Source of the DNA: Hyphococcus sp.
GTDB taxonomy: Bacteria; Pseudomonadota; Alphaproteobacteria; Caulobacterales; Parvularculaceae
Assembly: GCA_021776245.1 (NCBI GenBank)
Contig: JAJFGF010000062.1
Coordinates: forward strand, 55,742 to 119,741
Direction of reading: 5' to 3'
Length of the DNA: 64,000 nt
Shown here piece by piece: positions 33,666 to 42,000 of this stretch (positions are counted from its first letter, which is position 1; each line of letters begins with the position of its first letter). The position numbers and the translations under genes were made by a program. The notes beneath the pieces were generated by a model. It saw only the letters and a list, made by a program, of their open reading frames with translations. It made no database searches and had not been told where the DNA came from.

Positions 33666-36380
33666 ATGCGGCTGTGGAAGCAGATATTGATTGGAACCAG
33701 CGCGCTGACCGCAGCAGCGGCGCCGGCGCTTGCGCAAACCTCCGCAGAAATTATCCCTGAAGCGATCTCCTTTGACCCGCTGCTGGTCGGCGCCGCCGGG
33801 GCCGTAGCGCTGGCTGTCGCCGCCGTATTGTGGGCGATGCGGGTATCCGCCGCGACACGCGATCAGTCGCTGCATTGGTCGCGAAAGCTGGCTGAAATGG
33901 AGGCGCGGCTCGAAAAAGCCGATGGCGTTCTTTCCGCCCATCCCGGCCTCGTCCTGGTCTGGGAAGATGACAGCGAAAGCCTCGGCGCCGGCTGGGGCGA
34001 TCCAAAAATTCTCGGCGGTCCGGCGGCGCTTGCCTCATTGCTTTCATTTTCTCACGGGTCGAGCGACGCAGAAGTCGCCCCGGCTGACCGGTTGCTCTCG
34101 TCTCTGGGCGCTTTGCCCTTGCTTGACGACGAGGCGGAAACGCCGAAAACGCTGCGCGAAAAGGTCAACGATCTCCGCAATCACGGGGTCGCGTTTTCCG
34201 GCAATGTTGTCACCGCAGACGGTCGTTCGATCGAGATAGACGGGCGCGTCGCCGGCGGTCAGGTCGCCCTGTGGATCACTGACCCCGCTGTGCGCATGGC
34301 CGAAGACGGCGCCATCATCGGCGCGTTCCGCGAAAAAACAATGGATCTGCACGGATCGCACGCATTGCTGGAACGCGCGCCGATCCCGGCCTGGCGACGC
34401 GATGCAAATCTGCGCCTGGTCTGGGTAAACCGCGCCTATGTTGAAATGGTCGAAGCGCCGAACGCCGGCGACGTGATCAAACAACAAATCGAGCTCGATA
34501 ATTCAATCAAGACGCTTGCAGCCAGCGCAGCTTCAGCACGCAAAGCCAGCGACAGCCGGGTGGTCATCAACTCGCGCGGCGAGCGGCGCGTCCTGCGCGT
34601 TATCGAAACGCCGCTCCATGGATCGGCCGATGCGGCGCTTGGCGGATACGCAATTGATTCAACGGGGCTCGACAAAGCAAAGTCGGAACTTCGCCAGCAT
34701 ATAGAGGCCAACCAGCGCACGCTCGACCAAATTCAAACGGCGGTCGCGATTTTTGGAACAAGTCAAAACCTGATCTACCACAATCGCGCATTTCAGAAAC
34801 TCTGGTCGCTCGAAGATTCCGATTTGAGCGGGCGCACCTATCACGGTGAAATACTCGACAGACTTCGCCTTGCGGGCAGCTTGCCCGAACCGGCCGATTA
34901 TGATTCCTGGAAGCAGGTGCAACTGTCGCTTTATACCGAAGAACTTGCAGCGCCGGGATCCGAGCGCGACGGCGGCGCCCCGGACGAAATCTGGCATTTA
35001 CCCGACGGCCGCACCTTGCGCGTCGCCAAACAACGCCATCCCCTCGGCGGCGTGATGGCGGCATTTGAAGATATCACCGAAAAGATATCCATGGAGGCGC
35101 AGTACAACACGCAAATAAGCGTGCAAAAAGCGACCTTGAACAATCTCAATGAAGGCGTCGCGGTGTTTGCCGCTGACGGCACATTGCGGCTTTACAACAA
35201 GGCGTTTCAAAAGATCTGGCGGCTTCGCGCGAAGATGCTCGATAGTAAACCGCATATCGATATGATTATCGATCAGCTCCGATCCCGGGCGAATAATACA
35301 ACCGACAATCTTGCCGCCTTGCGCCGATGCGTGACGTCAAAATCGCCCGAGGATCGCGTGCCCCTCAATGCAACTGAAGTCACGATGGATGACGACCGCA
35401 CCCTCGCTTTCGGCACTGAACCGCTGCCCGACGGCGCGACGCTGGCGCATTTCCTTGATATTACCGACTCTAAAGAGCGCGAAAAGGAACTCAAGGAACG
35501 CAACGCCATTTTGGAAAATGCGGACCGGCTGAAATCCAAATTTGTCGATCACGTTTCCTATCAGCTCAGGACGCCGCTTTCGACCATCATCGGATTTTCA
35601 GAAATGCTCGACGGTCAAATGTTCGGCGTTCTGAACGACCGGCAAAAAGACTATGTCGCCAGCGTTCTGTCTGCATCCTATCATTTGCGCGATTTGATCA
35701 ACGACATCATCGACCTTGCGGCAATCGACGCCGGCAAGATGGAGCTGGAACGCAAAACCACAGATATTCGATCGCTGCTTGAAAGCGCTGCGACGTTTGC
35801 CGCGCTGAAAGCTGAAGACACGCAAATCCAGTTGAAAGTAGATTGCCCCAAAGACATCGGTTCCGCTGAAATAGATGAACGGCGCATCAAACAGGTCCTG
35901 TTCAACCTGCTGTCCAATGCATTTGCCTATACAGGCGCCGGGGGCGCCGTGACGATTGGCGCCGCGCGCGGTAATGGCGCTTTAAAGATATGGATCAGCG
36001 ACACCGGCAGGGGCATCTCCCCGGCCGATCAGGCCAAAGCCTTTGACTCGTTCGAGAGCCGGGGGCCGAGCGCCGGCGTCGGCCTCGGCCTTTCATTGGT
36101 CGAGCGTTTTATCAAACTGCACCATGGATGGGTGCGCATGGAATCGCGCGAAGGCGAAGGCGTTCGGGTCACCTGCTTCCTGCCGGAAAACTATCCCGAA
36201 CAGACCGGGCCGGTGAAAACGCCGGCGCCCCGAAAGCCCCGCAAAACCAAGGCAAAAGCGCCCGCTGGCGGCGGCGATGACAGCGGCGCGCCCAAGCGCA
36301 AGCGCCGGCGCAAGAAAGCAACGCCTGCTGCAGCCGGTAAAGAAGATACGGGCGCCAGCCGCCCCCATGCGGCTGAATAA
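33666..36380 (+). CDS. divL: DivL-like PAS sensor kinase with Tyr in place of His
   Basis: A protein of about 904 residues. A leader or membrane segment (IGTSALTAAAAPALA) and a second helix (LLVGAAGAVALAVAAVLWAMR) come first. PAS-type domains follow, and then a DHp domain in which the H box reads KFVDHVSYQLRTPLSTIIGF: the phospho-acceptor position is Tyr632. The CA domain is intact (QVLFNLLSNAF, DTGRGI, GVGLGLSL). Such a Tyr is the hallmark of DivL, which in Caulobacter binds DivK-P and steers the CckA-CtrA relay. A Lys/Arg-rich tail ends the protein. I chose ATG 33666 because the leader starts there. Confidence 0.85.
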   Translation: MRLWKQILIGTSALTAAAAPALAQTSAEIIPEAISFDPLLVGAAGAVALAVAAVLWAMRVSAATRDQSLHWSRKLAEMEARLEKADGVLSAHPGLVLVWEDDSESLGAGWGDPKILGGPAALASLLSFSHGSSDAEVAPADRLLSSLGALPLLDDEAETPKTLREKVNDLRNHGVAFSGNVVTADGRSIEIDGRVAGGQVALWITDPAVRMAEDGAIIGAFREKTMDLHGSHALLERAPIPAWRRDANLRLVWVNRAYVEMVEAPNAGDVIKQQIELDNSIKTLAASAASARKASDSRVVINSRGERRVLRVIETPLHGSADAALGGYAIDSTGLDKAKSELRQHIEANQRTLDQIQTAVAIFGTSQNLIYHNRAFQKLWSLEDSDLSGRTYHGEILDRLRLAGSLPEPADYDSWKQVQLSLYTEELAAPGSERDGGAPDEIWHLPDGRTLRVAKQRHPLGGVMAAFEDITEKISMEAQYNTQISVQKATLNNLNEGVAVFAADGTLRLYNKAFQKIWRLRAKMLDSKPHIDMIIDQLRSRANNTTDNLAALRRCVTSKSPEDRVPLNATEVTMDDDRTLAFGTEPLPDGATLAHFLDITDSKEREKELKERNAILENADRLKSKFVDHVSYQLRTPLSTIIGFSEMLDGQMFGVLNDRQKDYVASVLSASYHLRDLINDIIDLAAIDAGKMELERKTTDIRSLLESAATFAALKAEDTQIQLKVDCPKDIGSAEIDERRIKQVLFNLLSNAFAYTGAGGAVTIGAARGNGALKIWISDTGRGISPADQAKAFDSFESRGPSAGVGLGLSLVERFIKLHHGWVRMESREGEGVRVTCFLPENYPEQTGPVKTPAPRKPRKTKAKAPAGGGDDSGAPKRKRRRKKATPAAAGKEDTGASRPHAAE

Positions 36381-36509
36381 GCCGATACCGGGCGCATTCA
36401 CGAAAAGTGTCCACGGTTTTCGGGTTCGAATGCGCGAAAAACCAATAATGTCCGATTATTGAAAATCGCGCCTCTTTAACGCCGCATCATTCGCGCATAA
36501 GCTTGCCGC

Positions 36510-37223
36510 ATGAGCACCCTTTCAATCCTCGCCGCCGTGACAGCGGCTGCGCAAATGGCGGCAAGCGCCCAGACCGAAGCGCCGGCGGCCGCCGCGCCGC
36601 AGACCGTGCAATTCCCTGAGACCTCGCAATATCAGGAATGCGTTGCACTGATCAGGGACGATACTGATGCGGGACGGCTGCACGCCCAACAATGGGTATC
36701 AACAGGCGGCGGCGCCGATGCGCGCCATTGCCTGGCCGTTGCCGATCTCGAAGCCGGGTTCCCCAGACTGGCCGCTGCACGCCTCGAAGACATTGCCGAG
36801 CGCAAGGACGCCGGCGACGATCTTATCCGGGCGCGGGTTCTGGCCCAGGCCGCAGAAGCCTGGCTGAGGGCCGATGAAACCTCAAACGCCCAAAGGACGA
36901 TTACCGAAGCGCTGCGGCTCGTCCCTGATTCCGGCGAGCTGCAGTTGACCGCGGCAAAAGTTTTGGCGGCGCTTGAGCAGTGGCAGGAAGTCATCAAGGC
37001 CGTCGATGCCGCTGAAGAAGCCGGCATTGTCTCAGCCGGCACTTTTGTGCTTCGCGGCCGGGGATATTACATCCTGGGCAATTATGAAACTGCAGCGCAG
37101 GACGTCGTCAACGCGCTGTCGATTGCCCCTACCAATATCGACGCTTTGGTGTTGCGTGGCGACTTACAGCAAACCGGCATTGTCATCGACGTTTTTTACG
37201 ACGGCCCGGACAAATCAGATTGA
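36510..37223 (+). CDS. exported TPR-like protein
   Basis: A 237-residue protein with a short signal sequence (LSILAAVTAAAQMAASAQT) and helix-turn-helix repeats of TPR character (ADLEAGFPRLAAARLEDIAER, ARVLAQAAEAWLRADETSNAQ, AAKVLAALEQWQEVIKAVDAA, GRGYYILGNYETAAQDVVNAL). It follows the DivL-like gene on the same strand with a 129-base gap that holds a GCATTC-type repeat. TPR proteins scaffold complexes; the partner here is unknown. Confidence 0.82.
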   Translation: MSTLSILAAVTAAAQMAASAQTEAPAAAAPQTVQFPETSQYQECVALIRDDTDAGRLHAQQWVSTGGGADARHCLAVADLEAGFPRLAAARLEDIAERKDAGDDLIRARVLAQAAEAWLRADETSNAQRTITEALRLVPDSGELQLTAAKVLAALEQWQEVIKAVDAAEEAGIVSAGTFVLRGRGYYILGNYETAAQDVVNALSIAPTNIDALVLRGDLQQTGIVIDVFYDGPDKSD

Positions 37224-37276
37224 TCCTGACTCAATCGCGATCGTCTATGCGACCTCTTTCCGAAATAGAGTCCTAT

Positions 37277-37477
37277 AGCGCCGGGCGAAAAAGTGGTTAC
37301 CGGTTTTTCGCCCCCCCGACCGCGAAGGCGGTCGAGATTATAGTGAGCGCGCCTTCGCGCGCGGGCCGGCGCGCAGCCAATAATTTAGATCATCGGTCGA
37401 TTCCATCTAATCGCCCGATGATCTAGTTCGTCGCGCCGGCGCCGGCGAAAACCGCATGACACTTTTCGCCCGGCGCT
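37277..37477. repeat. MITE-like element with 18-bp inverted ends
   Basis: The left end AGCGCCGGGCGAAAAAGTG (37277-37295) is matched by the inverted right end CACTTTTCGCCCGGCGCT (37460-37477), about 165 bases apart. Inside are repeat B (37314-37371) and the hairpin AGATCATCGG/CCGATGATCT (37387-37396 with 37415-37424). No ORF is inside, so any mobility would need a helper enzyme. Confidence 0.6.
37314..37371 (+). repeat. dispersed repeat family B, copy 1
   Basis: CCCCGACCGCGAAGGCGGTC, then GAGATTATAGTGAGCGC and GCCTTCGCGCGCGGGCCGGC. The reverse complement of 57511-57567 is nearly identical, including both hairpins (GACCGC..GCGGTC and GCGCCTTCGCGCGC). Confidence 0.75.
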
Positions 37478-37857
37478 CGGGGCAAGTCACGACAGTGTGA
37501 TGCGCATGGATGCGGACATTTGCCGCTGATCAGCCTACAATTTTTGCCAGAGGACAAAGCTCACCCACTAGAGCCGTTCCGGTCTTAACTGAATCGCGGA
37601 CCGGCTCTAGGCTATTGTTTGGTCGCATTTCCTTCACGCGAACCGGTTCCCACTTCGCTCGGAAATGCTCTAGCGAAACCCAGTGGCGCACAGGCTTTCC
37701 CTCGGAACAAAAATTTCAGGCGAAGTGGATTAGGTCCCCTTCTCATTTCGCCTGGCGCGCTGGGTTAGGCGCGCTGGGGATCGCCGGTTTCGCCCGCAAC
37801 AAACCGGCGGTCCCTTTTTTTTGCAGCGGGCGTAATGTCGGCGCCGGGCCGCAAAAA

Positions 37858-37873
37858 TTAACCTTTGATTAAC
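37858..37873 (+). promoter_or_regulatory. perfect CtrA-type box
   Basis: TTAA-CCTTTGA-TTAAC matches the CtrA consensus TTAA-N7-TTAAC exactly. It ends 15 bases before the ATG at 37888. CtrA is the cell-cycle master regulator in alphaproteobacteria and DivL acts upstream of it; a DivL-like gene is 1.5 kb away. The short distance to the start codon would fit repression or a leaderless transcript. Confidence 0.6.
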
Positions 37874-37887
37874 GATTGCGGCTTCCC

Positions 37888-38673
37888 ATGAAGCGCGAAG
37901 CGCCGCAGAGAATCGAACCTATGTCGTCCTTGTCACTCCACAAAAAAAACGTCCGCGAATTGCAGGAATTGGCGCGCGAGGCGCCGGTCGCTCCCAATCG
38001 TGACCGGCGCAAAGCGCTTTCGCGGGCCGCGGGGCTGCATTTGATCGATATGCTGTCGCGGCAGAGCGCAACCGGCCTGGCGCTGATCGCCGGCGTCAGT
38101 ATTTATCTTGCAATCACGGCTGGCCGGCAATACCCGGCGCGCGCCGCTGCATGGGCCGCGATGATCCTGTGCGCCCTGTGGGTATGCCGCCGCCTGCGCA
38201 GTCAGTTTCGTTCCGGAAACGCCATTACATCGCGTCCCTTCAGATGGCGAGCGTCTTATACCTCTTGTCTGAGCGTCCTTGGCGTGATCCTCGCGAGCGG
38301 ACCGATATTGCTGGCCCCGGCAGGCGCGCCGCAACCCATGATACTGCAGATCGCCGTATTGACGCTGCTCGCCGCATCCGGCGCGGCGATGCTTCATACA
38401 GCCCATTTCACCAGCGCGGCGGCATTTGCAGCGCCCGGCGCAATTTTCGCGATTTTGACCGGCCTGCGGTCCGGCGATGCGGGTTTATCGGCAGCAGGGC
38501 TTGCCGCAGCCCTGATATGCGTTACCGGCGTTTATGCAGTCAGCCGTGTGATACAGGCCAAGGCTGCAAGACAGCATCCCCGAACCACTTTTGTAAGGCG
38601 CGACATCACCGGCCGGGATACGAAAAATTACGCCGGCAATCCGCACGCCACCTCATCAAAGACGGCGCTTTAG
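37888..38673 (+). CDS. multi-pass membrane protein under a CtrA-type box
   Basis: A protein of about 261 residues that I do not recognise. A charged N-terminal segment (LHKKNVRELQELAREAP ... RRKALSRAA) is followed by about six membrane helices in pairs (LALIAGVSIYLAI, AAWAAMILCALWV, LGVILASGPILLA, LQIAVLTLLAAS, AAAFAAPGAIFAIL, AAGLAAALICVTGVYAV) and a basic tail. The layout resembles the membrane sensor half of a diguanylate cyclase or kinase, but no catalytic domain is attached. I chose ATG 37888; ATG 37921 is also possible. Confidence 0.7.
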   Translation: MKREAPQRIEPMSSLSLHKKNVRELQELAREAPVAPNRDRRKALSRAAGLHLIDMLSRQSATGLALIAGVSIYLAITAGRQYPARAAAWAAMILCALWVCRRLRSQFRSGNAITSRPFRWRASYTSCLSVLGVILASGPILLAPAGAPQPMILQIAVLTLLAASGAAMLHTAHFTSAAAFAAPGAIFAILTGLRSGDAGLSAAGLAAALICVTGVYAVSRVIQAKAARQHPRTTFVRRDITGRDTKNYAGNPHATSSKTAL

Positions 38674-39073
38674 AGCGTTTTCAGCGAAAGTGGCCTCCGG
38701 TTTCGCGGTTTGCGTGAGGCGAGTCCGCGCCGAACGCGATCACACAACAATTTAAAGCGTTTTCAGCGGTTGCAAGCGGCGCTTTCAGCGGAGCCGGTTT
38801 GGCGGCGCCGCCGCCAAATTCACGGTTCGCAGGATTTTCCCGAAATCCCTCGCAATTTGTTAGACATCGTCAAACTCTTCACGCTAATACGGCGGCAATA
38901 AAGAGCCGCCCGGGCGTATCCGAGATAAAGTGGTTTCCGGTTTATCGTCCGGAAACGCCCGTTTATAATAATTGGCGCATTTCTGACCGGACGTTCATCG
39001 CGGTCGCGATGAACGCGTCCCGTCAAAAGCTTTGCTTTTGACTCCGAAAATGCGCGTGAATGATTGGGATGAG
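38674..39073. other. repeat-rich gap before NAD-glutamate dehydrogenase
   Basis: It holds a TTTAGAGCGTTTTCAGCG element (38670-38705), repeat A copy 4 (38753-38830), and a GATAAAGTGGTTTCCGG ... GCGCATTTCTGACCGG ... CAAAAGCTTTGCTTTTGAC ... GAAAATGCGCG element (38920-39055). The last is an inverted-repeat design shared with 10165-10225. No ORF is supported. Confidence 0.55.
38753..38830 (+). repeat. dispersed repeat family A, copy 4 (diverged)
   Basis: AAAGCGTTTTCAGCGGTTGCAA, GGCGCTTTCAGCGGAGCC, the GTTTGGCGGCGCCGCCGCCAAAT hairpin and CACGGTTCG. It keeps the order of copies 1-3 but is the most diverged. Confidence 0.5.
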
Positions 39074-42000
39074 ATGCCAGAGGGCTTTCAAACACATATC
39101 GACGATCAGGTCCTGCAGCAGGTTATTGATCTCGCAAAAAAGAAAAAAATCGGAGACTTTGACGAGGCGGGGGAGCTCGCGAAAGCTTATGCGAGCTATC
39201 TGCAGCAGCTGGTCCTCTACGCAACCGGGGAAGACAGAATCTGGTCGGAGCCGCAATCGCTGCTTAATCGCGCGGCGAACGCCTGGAAAAACAGCCGGAC
39301 CCGGAAAATCGGCGAAAGCAAAATCAATCTCCGCATCGAGGACGGCAAAGACTGGACTGCAAAACGGCTGGTTCTTGATATCGTCACCGAAGACAAACCG
39401 TTCCTCGTTGATTCATTGTCGGCTGCGCTTTCCGAAGCCGGCAAACCTGTCTCGTTTTTTTCCAATGCAGTCATTGATGTCGCGCGCGACAAAACCGGAA
39501 AGCGCGACGCCACAGGTAAGGCCGACCATATTCGCGAGTCGATGATCCATGCTGAAATGGATCCGCCGGTTCAGGACAAAGAGATAGAATCATTGCACGC
39601 AGAACTCGTGGCGGTCCTCGATGATGTCGCCATTGCTGTGGCCGACTGGGAGCCCATGCGCGCACGTCTCGCGACGTGCATTACCCAGCTGGAAAAATCA
39701 CAAATCACCGGCGTCAAAGGCGACGAACGACGAGACGCCGTCGAATTTCTCAAATGGCTGTGGGATAATCGCTTTGCCTTTCTCGGCGTGCGTCATTTCA
39801 CCTACTCCAATGAGAACGGCGATATCCGGTTTGAACATGATCTTGAACAGGATCTCGGCATTTTGCGCGATCCAAACCGCCGCGTCCTCAATACGACATT
39901 CCAGAAAAACGGCGAGTTGTCGCCGTCGGTCGCAGCGTTTCTCGATTCAAGCGAGCCGATTATCGTCGCCAAAGCGAATGCAAAGTCGCTGGTCCATCGC
40001 CGCGCCTATATGGATTATGTTGGCGTAAAGTCCTATTCGCTCGACGGAAAGCTAACCGGCGAAGACCGTTTCATCGGCCTGTTTACAGCCGACGCCTATA
40101 ACCGGCGGGCGACCGATGTGCCGCTCATCCGGTCAAAGATAAAAACGCTCGTTGAAGCAACGGCTTTCACGCCGGGCGGCCACAATGAAAAAGCGCTGAT
40201 CAATATCCTTGAAACATTCCCGCGCGATGAACTTTTCCAGATCGACATTGAAACTCTGCGCGAGATCAGTCTCGGCATATTACGATTATATAAGCGCCCC
40301 CGTGTAAAACTTTTCCTTCGACGGGGCCGGTTTGACCGATTTGTGTCGGCGCTGGTGTTCATCCCGCGCGACCGGTTCGGTTCAGACGTGCGAGAACAGA
40401 TCGGCGCGCTTTTGGCGTCAACCTTCGACGGCGAAGTCTTGTCGTTCTCGCCATTTTTCGGCGACGCCGCATTGGTGCGCGTCCATTTTGTAATTGGCAT
40501 TGAGCCGAGCGCGCCGGAAGGCCCAGGTCTTACCGAGCTTACCCGCCAGGTCCGGCTGATCTGCCGCAACTGGAGCGATGATCTGCTTGACGCCATGCGC
40601 GGCGCCCATGGCGGCGCAGCGCCTGCGGCGCTGTTTTCCAAATATGAAAAGGCATTTCGGGCGGGATACAAGGATCGCTCAACGCTGCCCGAAACCCTTG
40701 CCGACATCACCATTCTTGAAACGCATTCCGAAAAACCGCTCGCATTGCGCGCCTATCGCCATGATGACGACACGGCCAGCATTGTTCGCGTCAAGATATA
40801 TAAACATGGCGAACCAATGCCATTGTCAAAACTCATTCCGACAATTGAAAATCTCGGGCTCAATGTCATTCAGGAGGCCGGATACCAGGTGACGCCATTC
40901 GGCGATCCGGAAAACGGCGCATTCTGGATTCATGATTTTCACACCGAACATGAAAAAGGCCGCAACATCGATCTGGACGATGTCAAGGCGGCATTTGAAG
41001 ATACAATTCTCGCGGTGCTCGAAGGGCGCACAGAAGATGACGGATTTAACGCGCTGGTTTTGACCGCCGGCATCAACTGGCGCGAAGCCTGGTTGTTACG
41101 CGCCGCCGCAAAACACCATTTGCAGGCGGGTTTTCAATATTCGCAAAGTTATATTGAAGAAGCTATTTCCAGCCATCCCCTGCTCGCCCGTGATTTGATT
41201 GCAGCTTTTCATGCGCGCTTTAATCCGGACGGCCCCGAAGATCCCGATCCGCGCCTGTCAGAAGTTGAAAAGGCTGATCTCAAGATCACAGAAAGCCTCA
41301 ACGATGTCGAAAGCCTTGACGAAGATCGTATTATTCGGCGGTTCCTGAATTTATTTTCGGCGATGACAAGAACGAATTACTATCAGCGTACCGATAATGG
41401 CGGCTTAAAGTCGTACATCTCGTTCAAGATCGACAGCCAACGCCTCGATGAGCTGCCACAACCCCGGCCCTATCGGGAGATTTTCGTTTCGGGGCCAAGG
41501 GTGGACGGCGTCCATTTACGCTTTGGCCCGGTCGCGCGCGGCGGATTGCGATGGTCGGATCGGCGCGAGGATTTCCGCACCGAAGTTTTGGGCCTTGTCA
41601 AAGCCCAACGCGTCAAAAACGCCGTCATCGTGCCGAACGGATCAAAAGGCGGGTTTTATCCAAAACATTTGCCCGCCGGCGGCGATCGCAACGCGATTTA
41701 TGAAGAGGGCCGCGAAGCCTATAAGATTTTCATTCGCGGCTTGCTCGACCTCACCGACAACATTGTTCAGGGCAAAGTAACGCCGCCGCCCCAGGTCGTG
41801 CGCTGGGACGATCCCGATCCATATCTCGTTGTCGCCGCCGATAAAGGGACCGCGCAGTTTTCCGACACGGCGAACGCTGTCGCCGGCGAATACGGGTTTT
41901 GGCTGGGCGACGCCTTCGCCTCCGGCGGTTCGGTTGGATATGATCACAAAGTCATGGGCATTACAGCGCGCGGCGCATGGGAAGCCGTCAAACGCCATTT

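Larger units (their letters stand above)
37224..37887. other. repeat-rich intergenic gap
   Basis: This gap is packed with small repeats: an element with inverted ends at 37277-37477, an inner hairpin at 37387-37424, a TAGAGCCGTTCCGG/CCGGCTCT hairpin near 37569-37608, and a GGAAATGCTCTAG element near 37640-37675. A 120-codon open frame over 37510-37872 is only a shadow of these. The CtrA box at 37858-37873 closes the region. Confidence 0.6.

Noticed and set aside
37510..37872. 120-codon open frame in the gap before the CtrA-box gene
   Set aside because: It runs through several intergenic repeats and hairpins, has no ribosome site, and its translation is arginine/serine-rich without any recognisable pattern.
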